DNA of 64,000 bases from assembly GCF_045278715.1 (NCBI RefSeq), contig NZ_CP136420.1, positions 186,001-250,000 of the forward strand, read 5' to 3'. The position numbers and the translations under genes are program-made. The notes beneath the pieces were generated by a model. That model saw nothing but the letters and a program-made list of their open reading frames with translations. It was not told the origin of the DNA and searched no databases. Positions within the stretch are counted from its first letter, which is position 1; the number at the start of each line of letters is the position of its first letter. Of this stretch, positions 44,499 to 53,492 are shown piece after piece. This DNA is from Neomoorella carbonis (GTDB lineage Bacteria > Bacillota > DSM-521 > Neomoorellales > Neomoorellaceae).

Positions 44499-45606
44499 AT
44501 GCTACAGGACTATAAAGGCCGCCTGGAGGATTTAGCCCGGCGGCTGGAAGAATTGAGGGTTTCCCTTTGACCTGGAAGCGGCAACAGCAGAAATAGAACG
44601 CCTGGAAAAGGAGATGCTCGAGCCAGGCTTCTGGGAAGACCGGGGACGGGCGGAGGCTGTGGGGAAACGCCTCAACTACCTTAAAGAAAAATTGGCCCGG
44701 TACCAGGAACTGGAGAGAAAATACACCGACGTCCGTGAACTCTGGCAGCTGGCCCTGGCCGAAGAAGATACTTCCCTGGAGGAAGAGATCGCCAGGGAAC
44801 TGGCGGCCGTGGAAGGCCGGGTAGAAAAAGAGCTTCTGGCCACCCTTTTGAACGGCCGCTATGACAGCCACAATGCCATCCTTTCCCTGCACCCCGGCGC
44901 CGGGGGCACGGAATCCCAGGACTGGGCCGCCATGCTCCTCAGGATGTACAACCGCTGGGCCGAAGATCATGGTTACCAGGTGGAACTCCTGGACTACCTG
45001 GAAGGGGAGGAGGCGGGGATTAAAAGCGCCACCATCCTCGTCAAAGGCGAGAATGCTTACGGCTACCTCCAGGCCGAGAAGGGCGTCCACCGCCTGGTGC
45101 GCATTTCACCCTTTGACGCCGCCGGTCGCCGGCATACTTCCTTCGCCTCCGTCGACGTTATCCCCGAGGTGACGGCCGATGAGGAAGTGGTCATTAATCC
45201 CGACGATTTAAAGATCGACACCTTTCGCTCCCAGGGTGCCGGTGGCCAGCACGTCAACAAGACGGACTCGGCGGTGCGCATTACCCACCTGCCTACTGGC
45301 ATAGTTGTTACCTGCCAGAACGAGCGTTCTCAACACGCCAACCGTCTAGCAGCCATGAAAATTCTCCAGGCCAAGCTGGCGGCCCTGAAACGCCAGGAGC
45401 AGGAGGAGGAGCTGGCCCGGATCCGGGGTGAGCAGCGGGAGATAGCCTGGGGGAACCAGATTCGTTCCTACGTCTTTCACCCCTACAGCCTGGTGAAGGA
45501 TCACCGTACCGAGGTGGAAACAGGCAACATCCAGGCTGTTATGGATGGCCAGATTGATCCCTTTATTCACGCCTATTTACACTGGCAGCGGCGCCAGAAG
45601 AGGTAA
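44499..45606 (+). CDS. prfB: peptide chain release factor 2, with programmed +1 frameshift
   Basis: Codons 1-23 run from ATG 44499 to an in-frame TGA (44568-44570). Translation shifts +1 at CTT-TGA so that GAC (44569) is read next and continues to 45606, giving about 368 residues. RF2 hallmarks: SPF recognition tripeptide (VRISPFDAAGRRHTSFAS) and the catalytic GGQ (SQGAGGQHVNKTDSAV). RF2 reads UGA and UAA stops. The shift lets RF2 control its own synthesis. GGGGAGTG precedes the start. Confidence 0.97.
44555..44570 (+). promoter_or_regulatory. prfB +1 frameshift site
   Basis: The slippery CTT and the TGA stop, followed by C, are preceded by a Shine-Dalgarno-like AGGG a few nucleotides upstream, the canonical RF2 autoregulatory cassette. 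CTTTGAC is present exactly. Confidence 0.93.
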
Positions 45607-45634
45607 AAGCCCGGCATAAAAGCCGGGCTTTTAC
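45603..45634 (+). terminator. terminator after prfB
   Basis: GTAAAAGCCCGGC (45603-45615) pairs perfectly with GCCGGGCTTTTAC (45622-45634), 6-nt loop; the stem includes the last stop codon bases. Confidence 0.88.
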
Positions 45635-45668
45635 CTTGACATAACGGCATGCTTAAGGTAGGATGAAG

Positions 45669-45713
45669 TTGGGTCATTTGGGTCTTTTGGGTATAATATT
45701 TGGGATTTTGGGC
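45669..45713 (+). promoter_or_regulatory. promoter embedded in five TTGGG repeats
   Basis: TTGGGT (45669-45674), 17 bp, TATAAT (45692-45697) form a promoter. TTGGG occurs five times at 45669, 45678, 45687, 45700 and 45708, the first three exactly 9 bp apart. The repeats cover the -35, spacer and downstream start region, so they could be an operator array or, with five GGG runs, form a G-quadruplex in the non-template strand. Confidence 0.55.
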
Positions 45714-45756
45714 ATTGCTAAAGGAAATTGTACCAGGAAAGGAGAGGGGTTAAGCA

Positions 45757-47148
45757 ATGGTCGCCGTGCGTGCCAACCTGGACCTGGCCAAGAGATACGT
45801 GGCCGAGAAAGTGTTACGGGAAGCATTCAATTACATGGAAAAAAATCCAGAAGAGAATTTCCCCCGCCTCTTACATGTGGCCCGGATGCTGGCCCGCCAA
45901 GAGGTACATAAGCAGCAGATCGCCAAAGTCCTGGAGGCTTACCGGCAAAACCCCAGCATTCACGCCTATGTGAACCGCCTTTTTAACCTGCACCCCAACG
46001 TCAAACAGCGCCTCATTTACAACTGGTTCGTAAACGCGATGCTCCTGGGTATCCCCCGCCAGCAGCAGGTGGAAAAGGAGACTGGGGTCCATATCCCCAA
46101 CTTCTTCCTCCTGGACCCCACCAGTGATTGCAACCTGCGCTGCCACGGCTGCTGGGCCGGGGAGTATGCCCACCATGACAGCCTGGAACTGGACCTGGTG
46201 GACCGCCTCTGCCGGGAAGCCAAAGAAGTGGGCATCTACTGGATGGCCATGTCCGGGGGCGAACCCTTCCGCTGGCCCCACCTCTTTGAACTGGCAGAAA
46301 GGCACCCGGATATGGCCTTCATGCTTTACACTAACGGCACGCTGATAGATGAGGCCGTCGCCGACCGCCTGGCGGAAGTTGGCAATATCACGCCGGCCAT
46401 CAGCCTGGAAGGGTGGCGGGAACGCACCGACGCCCGCCGGGGTAAAGGCGTCTTTGACCGGGTCATGAAGGCCATGGACGCCTTAAGGGAGCGAGGCCTG
46501 GTTTTCGGCGTTTCCCTTACCATTACTCGGGAAAACGTCGAGGAAGTGACCAGCGATGCCTTTATTGATTTCCTGCTGGAGAAGGGTGTTGTTTACGGCT
46601 GGAGTTTCCACTACATTCCCATCGGCCGGGAACCCAATCCTGAGCTCATGATCACTCCCGAGCAGCGGGCCTACCTGGTGGAGCGTGTAGCCTATATCCG
46701 CAACCAAAAAGGCCTGCAGCTGGCCGATTTCTGGAATGACGGCGAGCTGACCTTGGGTTGCATCGCCGGCGGCCGCCGCTATTTCCATATTACCGCCAGC
46801 GGGGATGTAGAACCTTGCGCCTTTATCCACTTCTCCCTGGATAATATCAAAGAAAAAAGTTTAATGGAGGTGCTCCAGTCGCCCCTCTTCCGGGCCTACC
46901 AGCAGCGCCAGCCTTTCAGCGATAATTTATTGCGTCCCTGCCCCTTAATCGACGTTCCCGAAGCTTTAAGGGAGATCGTTGCCGCCACGGGAGCCAGGCC
47001 TACCCACCAGGGAGCGGAAACGGCTTTAAGCGGACCCATTGGCGCCTACCTGGATACCAATGCCGCTCGGTGGGCCGCAGTTGCCGATAAAATCTGGCAG
47101 GAACGCCATCCGGTGGAAACAGAAAAAGAATTGACAGCCGGAAAATAA
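45757..47148 (+). CDS. radical SAM protein with SPASM-like C-terminus
   Basis: 463 residues. An unusual helical N-terminal domain of about 110 residues precedes a radical SAM core with C125-N-L-R-C129-H-G-C132, the GGEPF motif (MSGGEPFRWPHLFEL) and TNGTLI. C-terminal cysteines (LGCIAGGRRYFHITASGDVEPCAF, LRPCPLID) resemble a SPASM/twitch auxiliary cluster. It may modify a peptide or lipid-like substrate; not assigned. Start ATG 45757 with AGGAGAGG upstream. An HTH regulator gene follows 42 bp later. Confidence 0.88.
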   Translation: MVAVRANLDLAKRYVAEKVLREAFNYMEKNPEENFPRLLHVARMLARQEVHKQQIAKVLEAYRQNPSIHAYVNRLFNLHPNVKQRLIYNWFVNAMLLGIPRQQQVEKETGVHIPNFFLLDPTSDCNLRCHGCWAGEYAHHDSLELDLVDRLCREAKEVGIYWMAMSGGEPFRWPHLFELAERHPDMAFMLYTNGTLIDEAVADRLAEVGNITPAISLEGWRERTDARRGKGVFDRVMKAMDALRERGLVFGVSLTITRENVEEVTSDAFIDFLLEKGVVYGWSFHYIPIGREPNPELMITPEQRAYLVERVAYIRNQKGLQLADFWNDGELTLGCIAGGRRYFHITASGDVEPCAFIHFSLDNIKEKSLMEVLQSPLFRAYQQRQPFSDNLLRPCPLIDVPEALREIVAATGARPTHQGAETALSGPIGAYLDTNAARWAAVADKIWQERHPVETEKELTAGK

Positions 47149-47190
47149 AAGGATATGCTGGGGGTAGCAAGTTATGGGAGAGGGACGCCT

Positions 47191-47862
47191 ATGCTTACCA
47201 GACGCCGGTCCCAGTTCCTGGAAAGGATAAGGGAAATCTACCAGGAAACGGGGGAGCCAGTTCATTATATTACCGTGGCTGAAGCCCTGCAGGTCAGCAA
47301 GTGGACGGCCTACGATGTCCTGCTGGAGCTGGAGAAGGAAGGTTTCCTGGAACGGCAGTATGTCGTCAACAGCAACGAAAAAACGCCGGGCCGCTCCATG
47401 ATTATGTTTGTTCCCACCCACCTGGCCGAAAGTCATGCTACCTTTGCCATCGACTGGCAGCAGGCCCGCTCCAGGCTGCTGGAAACCTTAAGCAACATTT
47501 TACCCCGGGAGGCCGGCCAGGTAGCGCGGGAACTATTAGAAGAGATGCCCGGCAAGGCCCATCCGGTAATTACCAGCGCCTACATCCTTACTATCCTGTT
47601 GGTGTATTTGAAATCCCTGGGGGAAAAGGCCCTGCAGCTGGTGCGCAGTGCCCTGAAGAAAGCGCCGCGGCCGGAGGCCGGCCTGCTCCTGGCGACGGGT
47701 ACGGGCTGGGGCCTGGCCGCCAATATGCTGCCCCAGGGGAAACTGGCCGGACAGCTGGCCGGTTATTTGAACTACCTCCAGGAGCAAATCGAAAATTTAA
47801 CCGGTGGCGAGCACAAATTGTTGCTGGATTTTCTTCATGAAGCCCTGGAACGGGCCAGTTAA
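47191..47862 (+). CDS. HTH transcriptional regulator
   Basis: 223 residues from ATG 47191 (GGGAGAGGGACG upstream). Residues 1-60 form a LexA/Lrp-like winged helix (RRRSQFLERIREIYQETGEP, TVAEALQVSKWTAYDVLLEL, GFLERQYVV). The remaining 160 residues are a helical domain of unknown ligand. Probably in one transcript with the radical SAM gene and a candidate to bind the TTGGG repeats at its promoter (inference). Confidence 0.8.
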   Translation: MLTRRRSQFLERIREIYQETGEPVHYITVAEALQVSKWTAYDVLLELEKEGFLERQYVVNSNEKTPGRSMIMFVPTHLAESHATFAIDWQQARSRLLETLSNILPREAGQVARELLEEMPGKAHPVITSAYILTILLVYLKSLGEKALQLVRSALKKAPRPEAGLLLATGTGWGLAANMLPQGKLAGQLAGYLNYLQEQIENLTGGEHKLLLDFLHEALERAS

Positions 47863-47867
47863 AAGGC

Positions 47868-47900
47868 AAAAGCCCGGTGCTGTATCAGCCCGGGCTTTTT
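47868..47900 (+). terminator. terminator after the HTH regulator
   Basis: AAAAGCCCG (47868-47876) pairs with CGGGCTTTT (47891-47899), followed by T and AAAC; 14-nt loop. Confidence 0.75.
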
Positions 47901-47923
47901 AAACTAAATGGAGGCTTAAGCTT

Positions 47924-49588
47924 ATGTCCCTGCGGCGCCGTTATGTCCACCTGCACCGTTACCGCCAGGTAGTGAATGTCCTGGCCCGCTATGGTTTTGG
48001 CTATCTCCTTGACCAGCTGGGGCTGGGCGAGCTAATCTTAAGGCAACCGCGGCGGGAAGCCCCCCTATCTCCGGGAGCTCGCCTGCGCCTGGCCCTGGCC
48101 GAACTGGGGCCTACCTTTATCAAGCTGGGGCAAATTTTGAGCACCCGTCCCGACCTTTTGCCGCCGGAGATCATTGCCGAGCTGGCCCGCCTCCAGGACC
48201 AGGTGCCGCCTTTTCCCTTCGCTGAAGTTAAACAGACGGTAGAAAAGGAGCTGGGCCAGCCCCTGGAACAGCTCTTTCACGAATTTGATCCCGAGCCCCT
48301 GGCGGCCGCCTCCATTGGCCAGGTGCACCGGGCCACCCTGCCTGAGGGCGACCAGGTCATCGTCAAGGTACAGCGGCCGGGTATAGCAGAACAGGTGCGG
48401 GTGGACCTGGAAATTCTCTTTGACCTTGCCCGCCTGGCCCAGCGCCATACGGCTTACGGCCAGATCTATGACTTTACCCGGATGGTAGAAGAATTTGCCC
48501 GGTCCATGGAGGGAGAAGTCGATTATACTCGGGAAGGCCGCCATGCCGATCGCCTGCGGGAAAACCTGGCCGGCAACGCCCAGGTCTATATTCCGGCCGT
48601 TTACTGGGATTATACCACTGTGCGGGTGCTTACCCAGGAATATGTAGAGGCGGTAAAACTAAACGACCTGAAAGAAATCGACCGGCGGGGTTATGACCGC
48701 CGGCGGATAGCCATCAATCTGACCGGGGCCATTTACCAGCAAATCTTTGTGGATGGCTTTTTCCACGGTGATCCCCACCCTGGGAACCTGGCGGTACTGC
48801 CGGGGGAAGTGATTGTCTTCATGGATTTTGGCCTGATGGGGGTTTTAAGCGAAGAGCGTCAGGAGCAGTTTATCAACCTGATGCTGGGTATCATCCGCCG
48901 GCGCAGTCAGGATGTCCTGCGAACCCTTCTGGCCATGGGCGTGGTGCCGGACGGGGTGGATAGGGCTGCCTTGAAGCATGACATTGAAACCTTGCGCGAT
49001 CGCTATTACCACCTCCCTTTGAGCCAGATCAGCCTGGGCCGGGCCGTTGAAGAGCTGCTGCAGCTGGCCTTCAAATATCGTTTACGCCTGCCGCCGGAAC
49101 TAACCCTGCTGGCCAAGACCCTTATTACCCTGGAGGGACTGGCCCGGAAATTGGACCCCACCCTGGAGCTAGCCGAACTGGCCGAGCCCTATGGCCGGGA
49201 ACTCTTACGCCGGCGCTTCAGCGCCGGGGCCCTCTGGCAGGCCCTGGCTGATAACCTTTCTTTCACGTGGGAGATGCTGCAGCACTTGCCCCGTCAGCTC
49301 CAGCATATTGTGGATATGCTGGAAGGGGGAGAATTAACCCTTAAAATTGAACTCCTCAATTTACGCTCCCTGGTGCGGCAGATGGACAGGATTATTAATA
49401 AACTAACCATGAGCGTAGTCCTGCTGGCCTTTAGCATCATCATGGCCAGCCTGATTATCAGTACGGCCCTGGGAGCGCCGGGTAACAGCCTCTTTTTCCG
49501 CCTGCCCACCCTGGAGTTCGGTTTTGGCGCTGCGGGTTTAATGCTTTTGTGGCTGCTGGCGGCCATGTGGCGGGGTGGCCGTGATTGA
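47924..49588 (+). CDS. AarF/ABC1/UbiB family kinase-like protein
   Basis: 554 residues. KxGQ motif (FIKLGQILSTRPDLLP), Ala-rich ATP loop (LAAASIGQVHRATL), VIVKVQRPG, catalytic HGDPHPGNL and DFG (VFMDFGLMG) mark the atypical UbiB kinase family. Two C-terminal membrane segments anchor it (VVLLAFSIIMASLIIS, LMLLWLLAAMW). In other bacteria UbiB supports quinone or isoprenoid lipid handling; the acetogen context suggests menaquinone or another lipid. Start ATG 47924 has GGAGG upstream. Confidence 0.92.
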   Translation: MSLRRRYVHLHRYRQVVNVLARYGFGYLLDQLGLGELILRQPRREAPLSPGARLRLALAELGPTFIKLGQILSTRPDLLPPEIIAELARLQDQVPPFPFAEVKQTVEKELGQPLEQLFHEFDPEPLAAASIGQVHRATLPEGDQVIVKVQRPGIAEQVRVDLEILFDLARLAQRHTAYGQIYDFTRMVEEFARSMEGEVDYTREGRHADRLRENLAGNAQVYIPAVYWDYTTVRVLTQEYVEAVKLNDLKEIDRRGYDRRRIAINLTGAIYQQIFVDGFFHGDPHPGNLAVLPGEVIVFMDFGLMGVLSEERQEQFINLMLGIIRRRSQDVLRTLLAMGVVPDGVDRAALKHDIETLRDRYYHLPLSQISLGRAVEELLQLAFKYRLRLPPELTLLAKTLITLEGLARKLDPTLELAELAEPYGRELLRRRFSAGALWQALADNLSFTWEMLQHLPRQLQHIVDMLEGGELTLKIELLNLRSLVRQMDRIINKLTMSVVLLAFSIIMASLIISTALGAPGNSLFFRLPTLEFGFGAAGLMLLWLLAAMWRGGRD

Positions 49589-49640
49589 ATAATGTTTCCT
49601 GTAAAGGCGAACAATGGAGGTAAAAAGCGGGGGGATTGCC

Positions 49641-49892
49641 ATGCCTTATAGAATAACCAATGCCTGCATTGCCTGCGGTGACTGTACCGTTGTTTGCCCC
49701 AGGCAGGCCATTGTGGAGGATGGCAGGACCCATGGTGACAGCGGCTGCAGTTCCCGGGAAAGAAATGCCGGCGGGGTTATGACAGGTTCCCATGAAAATC
49801 CGGCCGCTTTTTTCCGGATAACGGCTGACTGTGATTTTTGCGGCTGCTGCCGGGAGATTTGCCCGGCCGGGGCCATTATCTGGCAGGATTAG
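49641..49892 (+). CDS. 2[4Fe-4S] ferredoxin with a long inter-cluster insert
   Basis: 83 residues from ATG 49641 (GGGGGGA upstream). Two CxxCxxCxxxCP clusters at C9/12/15/19 and C64/67/70/74. Between them is a roughly 40-residue segment, about 20 longer than in clostridial ferredoxin, containing GDSGCSSRERNAGGVMTG. It would be a low-potential electron carrier; electron partner unknown. Confidence 0.9.
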   Translation: MPYRITNACIACGDCTVVCPRQAIVEDGRTHGDSGCSSRERNAGGVMTGSHENPAAFFRITADCDFCGCCREICPAGAIIWQD

Positions 49893-49984
49893 GCGAGCGG
49901 GAATATGTGGAGCAGACAAAATTGCTGTTGCCGGGCAGGAAAATGGTTTTTTCTGACGAAAAGTAATAACGTTCCAGGGGGTAA

Positions 49985-50833
49985 GTGGCTTTGCGACGCA
50001 AGGAATGGCTTGACTACCTGGGCATTACAACCGGCACCTTGATTACCGCCCTGGGACTGGTGCTTTTCCTGGTTCCCAATAAAATTGCCGCCGGCGGCGT
50101 CAGCGGCCTGGCCACGGTTCTCCATTACGTCTTCGGCTGGCCGGTGGGCCTGACCATGCTGGTCCTCAACATCCCCCTTTTCCTGGCAGGTCTCAAGGTC
50201 CTGGGCTGGAACTTCGGCCTCAAGACCCTATACGGCACCATTATGCTTTCCGTTTTTACCGATGCCCTGGCCCTGCGGCTCCACGCGCCCACGGCCAATG
50301 CCCTGCTGGCTTCTATTTACGGCGGCCTCATGAGCGGTGTGGGGCTGGGAGTTGTTTTCCGTTCCGGCGGGAGCACCGGCGGTACCGACCTGGCGGCCCT
50401 TCTATTTGGCCATTTTCTCCATATAAGCTCCGGGGTGGGCCTGCTCCTGGTTGACGCCATGGTAATCGGCCTGGCGGGTCTCACCTTTAATGTAGAACTG
50501 GCCCTGTATGCCCTCCTGGCCCTGATTTTAACCAGCCGGGCCATTGATGCCATCCAGGAAGGCGGCGGCTATGCCAAGGCAGCTATCATAATTTCCGACC
50601 ATGCCGGAGCAATAGCCCGGCAGGTAATGGAGCAGCTGGATCGCGGCGTAACTGGCCTGGCCGGCCGCGGCCTTTATACGGGCAAGGAACGGGAAGTTTT
50701 ACTGGTGGTGGTGCAGCGGTCCGAGGTCAGCCGCCTGAAAAGCCTGGTGGCGGCCATTGACCCGGGGGCCTTTGTTATTGTAAGCAATATCCATGAAGTT
50801 CTGGGCGAAGGTTTTCGCCAGTGGAGGAGATGA
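49985..50833 (+). CDS. YitT family membrane protein (DUF161/DUF2179)
   Basis: 282 residues from GTG 49985 (AGGGGG upstream). Five to six membrane segments (LGITTGTLITALGLVLFL, GGVSGLATVLHYVFGWPVGL, GLGVVFRSGGSTGGTDLAALL) followed by a C-terminal DUF2179 domain (GVTGLAGRGLYTGKEREVLLVV). Function unproven. The stop overlaps the transketolase start. Confidence 0.9.
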   Translation: MALRRKEWLDYLGITTGTLITALGLVLFLVPNKIAAGGVSGLATVLHYVFGWPVGLTMLVLNIPLFLAGLKVLGWNFGLKTLYGTIMLSVFTDALALRLHAPTANALLASIYGGLMSGVGLGVVFRSGGSTGGTDLAALLFGHFLHISSGVGLLLVDAMVIGLAGLTFNVELALYALLALILTSRAIDAIQEGGGYAKAAIIISDHAGAIARQVMEQLDRGVTGLAGRGLYTGKEREVLLVVVQRSEVSRLKSLVAAIDPGAFVIVSNIHEVLGEGFRQWRR

Positions 50834-51654
50834 TGGGTTTGACAGCAGATTTTCCAGAGTTAACGGCAACGGCGCGGCGGCTGCGGCAGCACATCATCAG
50901 GATGGTTGGTGCGGCCGGTTCCGGCCACCCCGGGGGGTCTTTATCGGCGGTAGAAATTATGACGGCCCTCTATTTTAAAGTCATGCGCCTGGACCCGGCC
51001 CGCCCGGACTGGCCGGAGCGGGACCGGTTTGTCCTTTCCAAGGGCCATGCCGCCCCGGTCCTTTACGCCGCCCTGGCGGAGCGGGGCTTTTTTCCGGTAG
51101 AAAAGATCACAACCCTGCGGCAGTTAGGGAGTCCCCTGCAGGGCCACCCGGACCGTAAAGCCCTGCCTGGGGTTGAAGTTTCCACCGGTTCCCTCGGCCA
51201 CGGCCTGGCAGTAGCCAACGGCATGGCCCTGGCCGGCCGCCTGGACGGGCGGGATTACCACGTCTATGTCCTCCTGGGCGACGGCGAATTGGAAGAAGGC
51301 ATGGTCTGGGAAGGGGCCATGGCCGCCGCCCACTATCGCCTGGACAACCTGACGGCCATTGTCGATCACAACCATCTCCAGATTGACGGCCGGGTAGAAG
51401 ACGTCATGTCGCCGGAGCCGGTGGCCGATAAATTCCGTGCCTTCGGCTGGGAGACAAGGACCATTGACGGCCATGATTTCGGCCAGATCCTGGCCGCCCT
51501 GGAATGGGCGCGGCAAGTAAAGGGCAAACCGGCGGTAATTATCGCCGAAACCATCAAGGGCAAAGGGGTCAGTTTCATGGAAAACGAGGCCGGCTGGCAC
51601 GGCAAAGCCCCCAAGCCCGAAGAAGTCGAAAAAGCCCTGGCCGAGCTGGCATAA
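50833..51654 (+). CDS. transketolase, N-terminal subunit
   Basis: 273 residues from ATG 50833. Thiamine-diphosphate-binding half: AAGSGHPGGSLSAVEIM, SKGHAAPVLYA, GSLGHGLAVANGMALA and GDGELEEGMVWE with the Mg/ThDP motif. With the downstream C-terminal subunit it forms the two-chain transketolase common in clostridia, moving two-carbon units in the pentose phosphate pathway. Confidence 0.95.
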   Translation: MGLTADFPELTATARRLRQHIIRMVGAAGSGHPGGSLSAVEIMTALYFKVMRLDPARPDWPERDRFVLSKGHAAPVLYAALAERGFFPVEKITTLRQLGSPLQGHPDRKALPGVEVSTGSLGHGLAVANGMALAGRLDGRDYHVYVLLGDGELEEGMVWEGAMAAAHYRLDNLTAIVDHNHLQIDGRVEDVMSPEPVADKFRAFGWETRTIDGHDFGQILAALEWARQVKGKPAVIIAETIKGKGVSFMENEAGWHGKAPKPEEVEKALAELA

Positions 51655-51775
51655 CGCTGCCCCAGTGCTAATACTTGCCGGCGAACTATGAAAATGCAGG
51701 CTGAAGCTCCAAAGAACAAAGTACAAATCAACCAGGAAACGCTATTTTGATAGCATTTTACGGAGGAAGATATAT

Positions 51776-52702
51776 ATGACCAAGATTGCTACGCGGGAAG
51801 CCTACGGTAAGGCCCTGGTGGAGCTGGGGCGGCAGAACAGCCAGGTAGTGGTCCTGGACGCCGACCTGTCTAAATCCACCATGACGGCTTATTTTGCCAA
51901 AGAATTTCCCGCGCGCTTTTTCAATATGGGCATCGCCGAGCAGAGCCTGATGGGCACGGCCGCCGGCCTGGCCTTGAGCGGCAAGATCCCCTTTGCCAGC
52001 ACCTTTGCCGTCTTTGCCGCCGGCCGGGCCTATGACCAGGTGCGGAACGGCATTGCCTATCCCAAAGTAAATGTTAAGATTGCCGCCACCCACGCCGGCC
52101 TCACCGTAGGCGAAGACGGGGCTTCCCACCAGGCCATCGAAGACATCGCCCTCATGCGGGCCGTACCCAATATGACGGTCATCGTTCCGGCCGACGGCGA
52201 AGAAACCAGGCAGGCCGTCTTCGCGGCCGCCGGCCACCAGGGACCGGTATACCTGCGCCTGGGCCGCCCGGCAATACCGGTTATTTATGACGCGGATTAT
52301 CAATTCCAGATTGGCCGCGCCCATGTCTTAAGGCAGGGGAAGGATGCGGCCATTATCGCCTGCGGCGTCATGGTACATGAAGCCTTAAAGGCAGCCGAAG
52401 AACTGACGACAGCAGGTTTAGAAGTTATGGTGGTCAATATGAGCACCATCAAGCCCCTGGACCGGGAGGCGGTCCTGGCGGCGGCGGCCACCGGGGCGGT
52501 GGTGACAGCCGAAGAACACACCGTCATTGGCGGCCTGGGGAGCGCCGTGGCCGAGGTCCTGGCCACGGAAAAACCCGTTCCCCTGGCCATGGTGGGCATC
52601 CGCGACACTTTCGGCGAGTCCGGCAAGCCGGACGAGCTGCTGGCCAAATACGGCCTTACGGCACGAGACATCGCGGCGGCGGTGAAGAGATTGAAGGGCT
52701 AG
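51776..52702 (+). CDS. transketolase, C-terminal subunit
   Basis: 308 residues, starting after TACGGAGGAAGATATAT. Pyrimidine-binding half (VVLDADLSKSTMTAYF, FNMGIAEQSLMGTAAGLALSG with the catalytic Glu, FAAGRAYDQVRNGIAY) and C-terminal domain (GAVVTAEEHTVIGGLGSAVAE). 121 bp separate it from the N-terminal subunit gene. A terminator follows. Confidence 0.95.
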   Translation: MTKIATREAYGKALVELGRQNSQVVVLDADLSKSTMTAYFAKEFPARFFNMGIAEQSLMGTAAGLALSGKIPFASTFAVFAAGRAYDQVRNGIAYPKVNVKIAATHAGLTVGEDGASHQAIEDIALMRAVPNMTVIVPADGEETRQAVFAAAGHQGPVYLRLGRPAIPVIYDADYQFQIGRAHVLRQGKDAAIIACGVMVHEALKAAEELTTAGLEVMVVNMSTIKPLDREAVLAAAATGAVVTAEEHTVIGGLGSAVAEVLATEKPVPLAMVGIRDTFGESGKPDELLAKYGLTARDIAAAVKRLKG

Positions 52703-52753
52703 ACAAATTATACCAATAACCACCAACCAAAAGGATTCTTGCCGGTTATGTCG

Positions 52754-52784
52754 AAAACAACCCATGTGGTTGTTTTTTCTTTTT
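52754..52784 (+). terminator. terminator after transketolase
   Basis: AAAACAACC (52754-52762) pairs with GGTTGTTTT (52768-52776), 5-nt loop, then TTCTTTTT. Confidence 0.85.
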
Positions 52785-52799
52785 CCTGGAGGTGGTGGT

Positions 52800-53492
52800 T
52801 TGAGTTTAATACAGTTTTATAATGTGACCAAGGTTTACCCGCCGCATATTACCGCCCTCGATGATCTCAGCGTGAAAATAGAAAAAGGTGAATTTGTCTT
52901 TCTGGTTGGTCCCAGCGGGGCCGGGAAGACGACCTTCATCCGGCTCCTTTTCCGGGAAGAAACGCCCACCAGGGGGCAGATTCTCATTGGCGGTCGGAGT
53001 ATTACCCGCCTGAAAAGGAAAGAAGTGCCATTTTTGCGGCGCAATATCGGCATTGTTTTCCAGGATTTCCGCCTGCTGCCGGAGTGGACTGTTTTTGAAA
53101 ACGTAGCCTTCGCCTTACGGGTAATCGAAGTTCCCCCCCGGGAAATTAAACCGCGGGTCGAAAAAGCCCTGGAACGGGTAGGTTTGAGCAACAGGGCGCG
53201 GATGTTTCCCCACCAGCTGTCCGGGGGCGAGCAGCAGCGGGCGGCCATCGCCCGGGCCATTGTCAACAATCCCCGCATTTTGGTGGCCGATGAACCTACC
53301 GGCAACCTCGACCCGGCAACGTCCAGGGAAATCATGAAGCTCCTGGAAGAGATAAATTACCAGGGCACCACCGTGATCATGGCCACCCATGCCTGGGATA
53401 TTGTCAACAGCATGCGCAAGCGGGTTATTGCCCTGCAACAGGGCCGGCTGGTACGGGACGACCGGGAGGGGGCCTACGGTTATGAAGCTTAG
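52800..53492 (+). CDS. ftsE: cell division ATP-binding protein FtsE
   Basis: 230 residues from TTG 52800 (CTGGAGGTGG upstream). ABC ATPase with Walker A GPSGAGKT, the Q-loop FQDFRLLPEW typical of FtsE, signature LSGGEQQR and Walker B ILVADEPTGNLD. Together with FtsX it transmits ATP hydrolysis to periplasmic/extracytoplasmic peptidoglycan hydrolases at division or sporulation septa. Overlaps ftsX by 11 bp. Confidence 0.96.
   Translation: MSLIQFYNVTKVYPPHITALDDLSVKIEKGEFVFLVGPSGAGKTTFIRLLFREETPTRGQILIGGRSITRLKRKEVPFLRRNIGIVFQDFRLLPEWTVFENVAFALRVIEVPPREIKPRVEKALERVGLSNRARMFPHQLSGGEQQRAAIARAIVNNPRILVADEPTGNLDPATSREIMKLLEEINYQGTTVIMATHAWDIVNSMRKRVIALQQGRLVRDDREGAYGYEA

Noticed and set aside
44499..44570. 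prfB as a frameshifted pseudogene
   Set aside because: The TGA sits in the canonical RF2 frameshift cassette; the rest of the gene is intact.
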